Shown in pieces: positions 44,262 through 52,900 of a stretch of DNA of 64,000 nt. A model generated the notes under the pieces. The model did not search any database and was not told the DNA's origin. It saw only the letters and a list, made by a program, of their open reading frames with translations. The DNA is from an uncultured Clostridia bacterium (lineage in GTDB: Bacteria; Bacillota; Clostridia; Christensenellales; CAG-917), in contig CALVKR010000005.1 in the NCBI GenBank assembly GCA_944332995.1, positions 47,671-111,670 on the forward strand. The letters run 5' to 3'. A program made the position numbers and the translations under genes. How positions within the stretch are numbered: the first letter of the stretch is position 1; each line of letters begins with the position of its first letter.

Positions 44262-45509
44262 ATGTCTTTGATTTCCGTAACGGAACTTAATCTCGCCATA
44301 AAAAAATCTTTGGACGGCTCCGAGTTCAGAGCGCTCGAGGTGGTCGGCGAAGTGTCGGGTTATAAGATAAGCGGTCCGCACGCCTATTTCACCGTAAAGG
44401 ACGAGCAATCCGCCATAAGCTGCGCAAGTTTTTATTGCGCCAAAAAATATCAGCCTAAAGACGGCGAACAGGTCATAATCAAGGGCGGTCTGGACTTCTG
44501 GACGAAAAGAGGCTCCGTCAATCTTGTAGCCGACGAAATCCAGCCCTACGGCAACGGACTTTTGGCGCTCAAATTTGAAGAGCTCAAAAAAAAGCTGGAA
44601 GCGGAGGGATTGTTCAATCCCGAACATAAAAAACCTATAAAGAAATTCAATAAAAACGTGCTCATCCTAACTAGCAAGACGGGCGCAGTTATAAGAGATA
44701 TCAAAACGACGATAAGAAATAAAAATCCGTATATGGATATTGTCGTAAAGGACGTCAGAGTGCAGGGCGACGGCGCAGGCGAGCAGATAGCCAAGGCGCT
44801 TAAAAACTGCGATAAGCTCGGCTACGACGTCATTGTCATAGCTCGAGGGGGAGGCTCGCTCGAAGACCTCGCTCCTTTTTATGACGAAACTTTGGCTCGG
44901 GCGGTTTACGACGCCGTCACTCCCGTCGTTTCGGCGGTGGGACACGAAACGGATTTTTCGCTTATTGACTTTGTTGCAGACAGGCGTGCCGCCACTCCGA
45001 CGGCTGCCGCAGAACTCGTGGCGTTCGACTATTACGAGCTTTTGAGCAATATTTCCGCTTTGATGGAATATTCTCAAAGAGCGTTATCGAGGAAGTTTTC
45101 AAACAAACTCAGAGCGTTTGAACTTTGTCAGGCAAAATTTTCAAGGTCGGGCGAAACCTTTTACGCCTCAAAGCAGGCAAAACTCGTCGCTTCTTTCACA
45201 AAGCTTTCGCAAAACGTCAGACGGGTGCTCAATCAAAAAATAATCAAAGTTAAAGAACTCAATTTAAAAATGCTCGCTTTGCTTTCCGCTTCCGTTCAGT
45301 CGGCAGAGGAAAGGTCGGGCAGGGCGTTTGCAAAACTCGACGGCTTAAGCCCTCTTAAGGTGCTCAGCAGAGGTTACTTTAAAGTGAGTGTGGGCGGCAC
45401 GGAACTCAGCTCCGTCAAACCGATAAAAAAAGGCGACAGCGTTAAAGCGGTGGGCAGTGACGGAAGTTTTGAAGCGCAGGTTACAAAAGTAGATTTGAGA
45501 AAGGAGTAA
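44262..45509 (+). CDS. xseA: Exodeoxyribonuclease VII large subunit
   Basis: XseA with XseB forms a single-strand-specific exonuclease. The 415-residue protein has an N-terminal OB fold (about 1-100), the catalytic core with IARGGGSLEDLAPFYDE and VGHETDFSLIDFVADRRAATPTAAAEL, and a coiled-coil C-terminal half that assembles small subunits. xseB begins 3 bp after the stop. Confidence 0.96.
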   Translation: MSLISVTELNLAIKKSLDGSEFRALEVVGEVSGYKISGPHAYFTVKDEQSAISCASFYCAKKYQPKDGEQVIIKGGLDFWTKRGSVNLVADEIQPYGNGLLALKFEELKKKLEAEGLFNPEHKKPIKKFNKNVLILTSKTGAVIRDIKTTIRNKNPYMDIVVKDVRVQGDGAGEQIAKALKNCDKLGYDVIVIARGGGSLEDLAPFYDETLARAVYDAVTPVVSAVGHETDFSLIDFVADRRAATPTAAAELVAFDYYELLSNISALMEYSQRALSRKFSNKLRAFELCQAKFSRSGETFYASKQAKLVASFTKLSQNVRRVLNQKIIKVKELNLKMLALLSASVQSAEERSGRAFAKLDGLSPLKVLSRGYFKVSVGGTELSSVKPIKKGDSVKAVGSDGSFEAQVTKVDLRKE

Positions 45510-45512
45510 ACT

Positions 45513-45719
45513 ATGGATTTTGAAAAAACTTTATCCGAACTTGAAAATATCAATTTAAAGCTCGAAGGGGATACCAAACTTGACGAGGCTATCGAACTTT
45601 TTAAAAAGGGAATCGAGCTTAGCAAGACTTGCATAAAGGAGCTCAAAGAGCAAAAAGGCAAAATTTCCGAGCTTACGGACGAAATGAAAAATCTTACCGA
45701 GGAATTGCAAATTGATTAG
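45513..45719 (+). CDS. xseB: Exodeoxyribonuclease VII small subunit
   Basis: XseB coats the helical region of XseA. At 68 residues it has the family length and the signature MDFEKTLSELENINLKLEGDTKLDEAIELFKKGIEL. AGGAG precedes the ATG. Its last 8 bp overlap the TTG start of ispA. Confidence 0.94.
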   Translation: MDFEKTLSELENINLKLEGDTKLDEAIELFKKGIELSKTCIKELKEQKGKISELTDEMKNLTEELQID

Positions 45720-46515
45720 TTTAGAAGAATTTATCCCACGTTTTGACGAGGCATTAAATAAAGCCGTGTCGGCGTTTAAACCGTCTGTCGTCCGTGATGC
45801 GGCTCAGTATTCGCTTTTCACCGGGGGCAAGAGACTTCGCCCCTATGCGGCGTATCTCGGTGCATGTTTTTCGCTTGGTGAAGAACTTACCGGCGGACAG
45901 CTGGACGACGTTATAGACTACGGAGTGTCCGTCGAATGTCTGCATACCTATTCGCTTATCCACGACGATTTGCCGTGCATGGACAACGACGATTTGAGAA
46001 GAGGTCAGCCCACCGCTCACAAAAAATACGGCGAATGGACGGCGCTTTTGGCAGGCGATGCTCTTTTGACTTTCGCTCTTTCGAGAGGTTACGGCAAGGG
46101 GCAGGATAAGGCGTATTCGCTTTTGGGACAGTGTGCAGGCGAGGGCAGTATGATTTTGGGACAGGCTTTGGATATGCAAGCTCCGAAGTCGCTTTCGGAA
46201 CTTCTGAATATGGATATCCTGAAAACCTCACGGCTTTTTATGGCGTCTTTCGTGGGTGGTGCGTATATTGTAAAGGGAGAAAATATCGATTGTCTTTCCC
46301 GCTACGCTTTAAACCTCGGAGTCGCATTTCAGATAGCAGACGACCTTTTAGAGGATAAAGAGGAAGAGCAAAGCGTGCTTAAATTCTCAAACCGCAATGA
46401 AGCGCAGGATATGCTTTCAAAATTCACCAAAAAGGCAAAAGAGGCAGTAAGCAAAAAAGCGTTAGGCGAGTGTCTTGAAAATTTTGCCGATATGCTCCTT
46501 TGTCGCAAGAAATAA
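45712..46515 (+). CDS. ispA: Polyprenyl synthetase, farnesyl diphosphate synthase type
   Basis: IspA condenses isopentenyl and dimethylallyl diphosphates to geranyl and farnesyl diphosphate. The start is the TTG at 45712 (MISLEEFIPRFDEALN), behind GAGG within xseB. The 267-residue protein has the first aspartate-rich motif D85-D86-x4-D91 followed by DDLRRGQPTAHKKYGE, and the second motif in VAFQIADDLLED. Location after xseB is the B. subtilis order. The dxs gene that often follows is absent; tRNA genes come next. Confidence 0.94.
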   Translation: MISLEEFIPRFDEALNKAVSAFKPSVVRDAAQYSLFTGGKRLRPYAAYLGACFSLGEELTGGQLDDVIDYGVSVECLHTYSLIHDDLPCMDNDDLRRGQPTAHKKYGEWTALLAGDALLTFALSRGYGKGQDKAYSLLGQCAGEGSMILGQALDMQAPKSLSELLNMDILKTSRLFMASFVGGAYIVKGENIDCLSRYALNLGVAFQIADDLLEDKEEEQSVLKFSNRNEAQDMLSKFTKKAKEAVSKKALGECLENFADMLLCRKK

Positions 46516-46575
46516 AAAAGTGTATCAAAACAGTTGCATTGTCTCTCTTTTTTTGATAATATATAAAGGCTTTAT

Positions 46576-46649
<74 letters not shown>

Positions 46650-46656
46650 AAAAAGC

Positions 46657-46679
46657 AAAAAGACGCTATGCGTCTTTTT
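46657..46679 (+). terminator. Terminator-like hairpin between tRNA-Cys and tRNA-Leu
   Basis: AAAAGACG pairs with CGTCTTTT around the loop CTATG, immediately 5' of the tRNA-Leu gene. Confidence 0.7.
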
Positions 46680-46685
46680 AATTAA

Positions 46686-46772
46686 GCCGGGATGGCGGAA
46701 CAGGCAGACGCAAGGGACTTAAAATCCCTCGGTAGCAATATCGTATCGGTTCAAGTCCGATTCTCGGCACCA
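46686..46772 (+). tRNA. tRNA-Leu (UAA)
   Basis: An 87-nt class II tRNA with encoded CCA. Acceptor GCCGGGA pairs with TCTCGGC (one G-T), the anticodon loop CTTAAAA carries TAA, and a long variable arm is present. The last 21 nt (46752-46772) recur downstream at 47327-47347 (identical) and 46927-46947 (one mismatch), the kind of duplication left by integrative elements that use tRNA 3' ends. Confidence 0.95.
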
Positions 46773-46799
46773 GGCGGGTGGCTCGCCTATAGTCACAAA

Positions 46800-46829
46800 T
46801 AAAAAAAGCACTTATAGTGCTTTTTTTAT
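46800..46829 (+). terminator. Rho-independent terminator after tRNA-Leu
   Basis: GCACT-TAT-AGTGC stem embedded in AAAAAAA and TTTTTTT. Confidence 0.85.
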
Positions 46830-46882
46830 TTGTTTTTTTGCATCGCCACCCGCCGTGCCTAAACATTGGACAGTTTGAACGT

Positions 46883-46950
46883 GTGACGCTCGATTACATC
46901 TCGCTACTGAGTCGCTTCGCTCCTTACAAGCCCGATTCTCGGCACCATGG
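46883..46950 (+). repeat. 68-bp repeat ending in tRNA-Leu 3' sequence, copy A
   Basis: Starts GTGACGCTCGATT and ends GGCACCATGG. It differs from copy B at three positions. Positions 46927-46947 match the last 21 nt of tRNA-Leu with one mismatch. Confidence 0.85.
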
Positions 46951-47015
46951 CGGCAAAACGCCGCCTAATTTTTTAGAAAACGGCATAGCCGTTTTCTTTT
47001 ATTTATGGCGGGTTT

Positions 47016-47255
47016 TGCCGCTTTTCGTGAAAGCAGGCTTTCACGAATTTTTTAATAAATGTTATTGATTAAAGTTATTTTTTATGTTCAACTGCCGTGC
47101 CTAAACCTTGGACAGCGTATATGTTATCCAGCTTTTTTATAATATATTTTTTGTTGCTCTATGGCGGTTATACAAGGATAAAAAATCCGCAAAATTTTGA
47201 TTTTGCGGAAAGCGAGGAAAGAGGCGGAAAGACGCAAAAACAAACGGAGTTTGTT
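47016..47255. repeat. About 240-bp direct repeat, copy 1
   Basis: Begins TGCCGCTTTTCGTGAAAG, includes GCCGTGCCTAAAC, ATATGTTATCCAGC and GGATAAAAAATCCG, and ends ACAAACGGAGTTTGTT. It is closely similar to 47525-47767 apart from a variable stretch near 47055-47090 and small indels. Confidence 0.85.
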
Positions 47256-47282
47256 TTGAGTATAAGCCTGCTTTCCGAGCAA

Positions 47283-47350
47283 GTGACGCTCGATTGCATC
47301 TCGCTACTGAGTCGCTTTGCTCCTTACAAGTCCGATTCTCGGCACCATGG
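47283..47350 (+). repeat. 68-bp repeat ending in tRNA-Leu 3' sequence, copy B
   Basis: 65 of 68 positions match copy A at 46883-46950. Positions 47327-47347 are identical to the last 21 nt of the tRNA-Leu gene, including CCA. Confidence 0.88.
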
Positions 47351-47524
47351 CACGTCGCCACAAGGCGACATTTAACACGACAAGCGCATACGCTTGTCGT
47401 TTATTTTTACGCCTGTGGCTCCTTCTCCTCAAAAGCTACCGCTTTTTCGGGGTTGCGCCTGCGGCGCTTATACATGGATGAAATAAAATTATCAAAATAC
47501 GTTTTGTGTAAAAACAATTGAATA

Positions 47525-47767
47525 TGCCGCTTTTCGTGAAAGTAGGCTTTCACGAATTTTTTTAATACAGGTTAACTTTTAAGAATATTTTTTATGTGTT
47601 CAACCGCCGTGCCTAAACATTGGACAGCGTATATGTTATCCAGCTTTTTATAATATATTTTTTGATTGCTCCTATGGCGGTTATACAAGGATAAAAAATC
47701 CGAAAAATCTTGATTTTGCGGAAAGCGAGGAAAGAGGCGAAAAAACGAAAAAACAAACGGAGTTTGT
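47525..47767. repeat. About 240-bp direct repeat, copy 2
   Basis: Second copy of the unit at 47016-47255, same orientation. Both copies contain the small inverted repeat GAAAG-(C/T)AGG-CTTTC at their left end. Confidence 0.85.
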
Positions 47768-47857
47768 TGGATAAAATGCCGTTTTTTATTTAAGACAATA
47801 AAAACCTTGCAAAAATTTATAGTTGAGTCAGGATTTTTACAAAATGATTAGTAGAAT

Positions 47858-48277
47858 TTATAGCAAAAGGTCGCTTATTGAAATTTCAAAGTAAGACGAA
47901 ATCTGAATAAGGTTGAGTGTGGAAGGAACGGTGCCTTTTTTCCACCTTAAAAGGTTATCCTTTGAATAATTTAACTCCTTGCAAAAAATCCTGCCCGACA
48001 TATTTTTGGATTTTAAAATTTTAGTTAAATTGAGATAAAATCTCTCGCTGTCAAAAGTATAATCTTCTTTAAAATCGTTTTCATCGCTAAGTTCTAAAAG
48101 GTAGTCGGGAGTAACCTTAAGATAATTGGAAATTTTAAGCAATGTAGTAACGGTAGGGTATCTGTGGCGATATTTGTAAAAAGTATCCTTTGAGATAATA
48201 TTGTCGTTAAATAAATCCGCAGTCGTTTTGTTTTGTTCCGCTAAAACGCTGTTGACAAAGTTTATAAAATCATTCAT
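47858..48277 (-). CDS. XRE-family regulator with two HTH domains
   Basis: This 139-residue protein appears to consist of two helix-turn-helix units. The first (about 5-62) has SKDTFYKYRHRYPTVTTLLKISNYLKVTPDYLLEL; the second (about 78-139) has GRIFCKELNYSKDNLLRWKKGTVPSTLNLIQISSYFEISISDLLL. No ligand-binding domain is present. It is visibly AT-richer than the surrounding housekeeping genes and is transcribed away from the SLOG-type gene. Identical 17-bp repeats cover both promoters, so it probably represses itself and its neighbour. Likely acquired with the repeats beside tRNA-Leu. Confidence 0.8.
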   Translation of the reverse strand: MNDFINFVNSVLAEQNKTTADLFNDNIISKDTFYKYRHRYPTVTTLLKISNYLKVTPDYLLELSDENDFKEDYTFDSERFYLNLTKILKSKNMSGRIFCKELNYSKDNLLRWKKGTVPSTLNLIQISSYFEISISDLLL

Positions 48278-48300
48278 TTTTTTATTCCTGAAAAAATTTT

Positions 48301-48328
48301 TAAATATTATTGCCTATTTTGATGACAA
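48301..48328 (-). promoter_or_regulatory. Probable promoter of the XRE gene, overlapping operator copy 1
   Basis: On the minus strand TTGTCA (48323-48328) and TATTTA (48301-48306) are 16 bp apart. The -35 box lies inside the first 17-bp repeat. Confidence 0.5.
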
Positions 48329-48357
48329 AATACTTGCTCCTGCCTATTTTGATGACA
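48311..48357. promoter_or_regulatory. Two 17-bp perfect direct repeats, likely XRE operators
   Basis: TGCCTATTTTGATGACA occurs at 48311-48327 and 48341-48357, 30 bp apart (about three helical turns). Copy 1 overlaps the XRE promoter and copy 2 lies in the spacer of the SLOG gene promoter. Confidence 0.7.
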
Positions 48358-48363
48358 TATAAT
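48334..48363 (+). promoter_or_regulatory. Promoter of the SLOG-type gene
   Basis: TTGCTC (48334-48339), 18-bp spacer occupied by operator copy 2, TATAAT (48358-48363). Confidence 0.6.
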
Positions 48364-48389
48364 CGTTTTGTAAAAAAAATGGGTTTGAG

Positions 48390-48860
48390 ATGAGAATGAA
48401 GATAATCGGTTTTATAGGACATAGAATGCTTTGCGACGATTTAATACAGAACTTGCGTTTAGTGATAGAAAAACAAATATTGATGGGCAACAAAACATTT
48501 ATTTTGGGAAATCATGGAGATTTTGATGAAATGGTATTGAAGGTTTTGAGAGAAATGCGTAAAAAATACAACGACATAAAAGTCCAAGTCGTTATTACAG
48601 GGTTTAGCCAATTATTCAGAAGAACGGGAAGAAATACAATAGAAAGGGAAGAGCTTTATAAAGATGAAGAAACTATAATGTTTGAAATAGAAGAAGAGTA
48701 TTTTAAAAGGAGAATAACAAGAAGTAACGAGTTGATGATAGACAAATCCGATATTTTAATATGCTATGTCGACGAGTCAAGGACAAGGAGCGGTGCCAAA
48801 ATCTCTTTAAAATATGCCGTAAATAAAGGTGTGGAAATAATAAATTTGTATTTTAAATAA
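48390..48860 (+). CDS. SLOG/YspA-like Rossmann-fold protein, function unknown
   Basis: This 156-residue protein resembles the SLOG superfamily (DUF1273/YspA-like): GFIGHRML near the N-terminus, a central FILGNHGDFDEMVLKVLREM with the G-x-G-D-x-D pattern, and a C-terminal NELMIDKSDILICYVDESRTRSGAKISLKYAVNKGVEIINLY. In the superfamily these positions bind nucleotides or nucleotide-derived ligands; some members act as sensors in defence systems, others are of unknown function. There is no effector gene beside it. A second ATG at 48396 is an equally possible start. It is AT-rich, divergently paired with an XRE regulator, and ends at a strong terminator. Confidence 0.65.
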   Translation: MRMKIIGFIGHRMLCDDLIQNLRLVIEKQILMGNKTFILGNHGDFDEMVLKVLREMRKKYNDIKVQVVITGFSQLFRRTGRNTIEREELYKDEETIMFEIEEEYFKRRITRSNELMIDKSDILICYVDESRTRSGAKISLKYAVNKGVEIINLYFK

Positions 48861-48876
48861 AAAACTGTTATAAAAA

Positions 48877-48900
48877 AGAGAGCCTGTCGCTCTCTTTATT
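48877..48900 (+). terminator. Rho-independent terminator after the SLOG-type gene
   Basis: AGAGAGC (48877-48883) pairs with GCTCTCT (48889-48895), then TTATTTG. Confidence 0.8.
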
Positions 48901-48994
48901 TGTTTTAATAATACAATTTTGAAATTGTTGCGTTGTATTTCGGCTTACGAATCAGGTTGAAGTAAAATTAAAAGTCCGCAAAACTTGAAGCCGG

Positions 48995-49861
48995 TCAGAT
49001 TTCGCCTTTGACTGCCGAGATATCGCTGAGGGTGTAGACGACGTCGCCTTCGACTATTTTGACGATGGGGCGAACGATGCTTCTTACCGCACTGCCGTTA
49101 ATCGAGGTAACGGATGAGGTCGCATAGTAGACGGTGTAGTTTATGCCAGCGACGGTGGTGCTTCTGGTGACGGTGGTTTTATAGCATGAAACTTTGCCGT
49201 CTTTAAAAGCCTTTTCGGGAGCGGAAAGCGTTTCGGTTGAAGTGCACGACGCCGAAAGGGTGGCGACGGCAATTTCGTTTGGAGCGACAATGGCTACGCC
49301 GTAGCTCATGGAAAATGCGGTGCCCATTGTCGAGGCGCCTCTGAGCATGGTGTAGAACTCGGTGTTGTCGTAGAACGGACTGCTGATTTCCAGGGTGCCC
49401 GTCTTTTTTGCTTTGCCGTTTTCGGAAAGCGTATATTTTGCTCCGCTCGAGGTGTAGTTGATTTGGACACGGTAAGATTCCGTTCCGTCAACGATCACCT
49501 TGCGGAAACTCGACCTTGGGACGTAAAAGCTGTTTGACGACACGTTGACAAAGAAACAGGAGCTTTCGATTTGCGTTCCGTCGATGTCGAGATATGAATT
49601 GATAATATGTCCCGACGGTTGATTTTTGACGAGCACGTCGCCGACGGTGATATCTCCTCCGTCAAACTGTTCGATTTCTATCGAATACGTGCCGTTTATG
49701 ACTCCGTCGTCGGTGGTGTGCGCCACGTCGTAGACGAATTTTTCATAGGGGGCAAAGTAGTTGCCGAGTTGTCCCTGAGGAGTGCTGGAATTGCATGCGG
49801 TCAAAGAGAAACAGGCGACAACCATGAGCATAATAACAATAATTAAAGCTGATTTTTTCAT
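48995..49861 (-). CDS. Predicted lipoprotein, function unknown
   Basis: The 288-residue product begins MKKSALIIVIMLMVVACFSL and has a lipobox ending in C23 (SLTAC), so it should be a membrane-attached lipoprotein. The mature part is rich in beta-strand-like Ser/Thr/Val segments with few charged clusters. I recognise no family; a DUF3108-like beta fold is possible but unsupported. The gene is isolated, convergent with the SLOG-type gene and divergent from addB. Codon use matches the housekeeping genes rather than the neighbouring accessory patch. Confidence 0.75.
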   Translation of the reverse strand: MKKSALIIVIMLMVVACFSLTACNSSTPQGQLGNYFAPYEKFVYDVAHTTDDGVINGTYSIEIEQFDGGDITVGDVLVKNQPSGHIINSYLDIDGTQIESSCFFVNVSSNSFYVPRSSFRKVIVDGTESYRVQINYTSSGAKYTLSENGKAKKTGTLEISSPFYDNTEFYTMLRGASTMGTAFSMSYGVAIVAPNEIAVATLSASCTSTETLSAPEKAFKDGKVSCYKTTVTRSTTVAGINYTVYYATSSVTSINGSAVRSIVRPIVKIVEGDVVYTLSDISAVKGEI

Positions 49862-49964
49862 AATTACCTCTAAAGCATTTTAGCATAAAAAGCGGCTTAT
49901 GCAAAGTAAATAAACGTTAAAAAAAATAAATAGGTTTTAAACGGGCAATAAACCCTTAATAGTA

Positions 49965-49993
49965 TTGCTTAATTTGTCTAAGTTTGTTAAAAT
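49965..49993 (+). promoter_or_regulatory. addB promoter predicting a leaderless mRNA
   Basis: TTGCTT (49965-49970), 17-bp spacer, TAAAAT (49988-49993), then 6 nt to the ATG at 50000. No Shine-Dalgarno sequence. Confidence 0.6.
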
Positions 49994-49999
49994 TTGTTT

Positions 50000-52900
50000 A
50001 TGGATCTTATTTTATCTAATACCAATTACGGCGCTATCGAGGGGGTTGTCGAACGCTTTAAAAGCCGATTCGACGACGGCGAGCACATATTTATCGTGCC
50101 TGACAGATTTTCGATGTCGATGGAAAAACGGCTTTTGGAAAGCCTGAATCTGACGTCGAGTTTTAACGTGGAAGTCGTGACTTTCAATCGCCTTGCAAAA
50201 AAGATAATGGGGGTAAGGGCGGACAGATGTTTGACGCCCGAGGGCTCCGTTTTGCTTTTGGAAAAAGTCGTCATGGAGAGGGAGGACAACCTGAAATATT
50301 TTAAAAATTTTGCCAGTCGGGTGAGTTTTGCCCGTGACCTATATGCCACTCTCACCGAACTGAGGAACAGCGCCGTTACTGCCGACGACCTGTATAAAAG
50401 CTCGGAAAAAATGCCGGACGGCATGAAGGATAAAATCAGAGATACGGCGTATCTGCTTGACGGATACGAAAAGGCGCTGTCGCAAAACACGTTCGATTCG
50501 ACCACAAGACTTAACGCATTGGCGGACGAGATTGAGCATCAGACGCTGTCGCAAAGTTTTTACGTTTGCGGTTTTTCTTCATTTAAAGCGCCGGAACTCA
50601 GGATTGTCGAGATTTTAAACAAAGCGGCAAGTTATCTCTGCGTAGGCGCCGTAAGCGGAGCGGGCAACGCAAATGCGAGGATATATCCCCATTCGCTCGT
50701 GGCAAGGCTCAGACGATTTGAGGGAGTGAGCGAGTCGAGATATAATTTTAAACTCGGCAAGCCGTTTGAGATAATTTCAAAAAATCTTTTTTCGTATGAA
50801 AGAGTCAAACCTATATCTGCCGACGGCAAGGTGAAAGTAAAAGAGTTTTACAGTCCGTTTGAGGAAACAGGCTTCGTTGCAAAACATATTGCAAAGGCGG
50901 TAAGAGAAGGGAAGAGATATAAAGATTTCACCGTGGCTGTCTGCGACGGCAGTTATGCTCCGATAATAAAAAGCGTGTTCGGCAGATACGGTATCCCTTA
51001 TTTTATCGATAAAGGCTACCTCGTATCCCAGACTGTGCCTGCAAAATATATCCTTTCGCTCATGAAGGCGGTTATAGATAACTATTCGCTTGACAGCGTG
51101 CTCGACTTTATGAAAAATCCTCTGTTTAAAGAGGAATGTTTCGACTTTGAAAACTACTGTCTTAAGTATTCCGTCGACTTCGTCACCCGTCCTTTTAAAT
51201 TCGGGGAATACGATGAGCCGGAAAAGCTGAGGCAAAAGTTTGAAAAGCTCGCCAAAACGATTCCCGAAAGAGGGACTGCGCAAGAGTTTTCAAAGTCGAT
51301 GCAAAAGCTGTTGCAAAATGCGATAGACGAAAAAAAAGAGGGGTTAGCTCCGTCCGACCTTTTTACCCGTCTGACGGACGGTGCGGCAAAAAAGATTTAT
51401 ACCGTGCTTGACGAGGCGGCGGCAATTATGGGGGACGAGTTATTTGACCTCGACGAGTTTTACCGCACTTTCTCGGCGGCTATAGCCAAGCTCGAGGTTT
51501 CCGTTTTGCCAATGTACTCCGATTGCGTTATCGTAGGCGAGGCGGATTCCGCCAAGTTTTACGACACGAAAAATCTGTTTGTGACGGGCGCAAACGAAGG
51601 ATATCTGCCAAGGCTTTCCGACGGCGGTATTTTGCTCAATCACAGGGCGGAGGATATGCTCTCCAAAAACGGCATAACCTTGCTTTCGTCCGCCGAAATA
51701 AACAACGTCAAGGCGATGCTGTCGGCGGTGGACATGCTGATATCTCCGTCCGATACGCTTACGGTGAGTTACAGCGTAAAAGGCGCAAGCGAGCAGACGC
51801 TCACTCCTGCCAACGTGGCAACGGAACTGAAAAGCTATTTCACCGACTGTGAAGACGAGGAACCTAAAGAGGATTTGACGGATTATTGCACGCCGAAAAA
51901 CTGTTTTTTCAAGGTTATGGAAAGTTTGTCGAATCCGTCGGACGAAAGCCGAAAAAAACTGACTGACGCGGCGTATTCTCTTTTGAGCGACGACCAAAAA
52001 CAAAAAATCGAAAGACTTGCCGCAAGGCAAGATTATCTCGAATGTAATACGCAAAAAATCAAGTCGACAAGTGTGTCGAGGCTGGAAAAGTTTTACGGCT
52101 GTCCGTATTCTTATTATTTTGCCTATATGCTCGGGCTTAAAAAGAGGGAAGAAACTTCTATATTGTCCACCGAAACAGGCACGATTATTCACGCCGTGCT
52201 CGAGGCGTTTTTCGGCAACGAAAAGGAAGTTAAAAATATAAACTCGTTTGTGGAAGAAAAGTTTGCGGAAATTTTTAAAGACGAAAGGCTAAAATCGAAA
52301 CTTGAAAAGAGCGGTGACAATTCGCAGATAATGCGTCTTAAGGAAGAATGCAAAAAAATCGTTGCAGACCTATATGATCTTTCAAAGAGAAGCAAGTTTA
52401 AACCGATATTCGTCGAGGCGGAATTTGCCGACACAAGGGACGGGTTCGGAGCTATAAAACTTGGCACCAAATACGGCGAAGTGGAACTCAGAGGTAAAAT
52501 AGACAGGGTGGACGCTTATGACGGATATTGCCTGATTATAGATTATAAATCCTTCAAAAGCGCATCGCTCAGCCTTTCCGACGTCTATTTCGGAAAAAAA
52601 CTTCAGCTTTATATATATCTTTCCGCTTTGGTGGGCGCAAAGAATTTTAAACCGGCAGGCGCATTTTATCTGCCTCTGTTTAACGCCTATACTGACGGCA
52701 AGAGATATTCTCTTAAAGGACAGGCGCTTTTGGATAAAGATATTCTGTTTGCGATAGACAGCGAATGCTCGAACAAAGACGAGTCGCTTTTGGATATTTC
52801 TTTTGACGGCAATATGGACGTGAAGTCTACGCAAAGCAAGGAAAACAAAGTTTTGACGTCGGACGAATTTAACACAGTCATGGGATACGCTCTCAAGGTG

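Larger units (their letters stand above)
46830..47857. other. Non-coding accessory patch with interleaved repeats
   Basis: About 1 kb with no convincing gene. Open frames of 75-92 codons occur but follow the repeats rather than coding character. It is built from three repeat types: a 22-bp GCCGTGCCTAAAC box (near 46852, 47094 and 47606), a 240-bp unit (47016 and 47525) and a 68-bp unit ending in the tRNA-Leu 3' sequence (46883 and 47283). Confidence 0.6.

Noticed and set aside
46817..47521. Several 75-92-codon ORFs between tRNA-Leu and the XRE gene
   Set aside because: They coincide with the intergenic repeats, share repeat-derived segments and lack ribosome binding sites.
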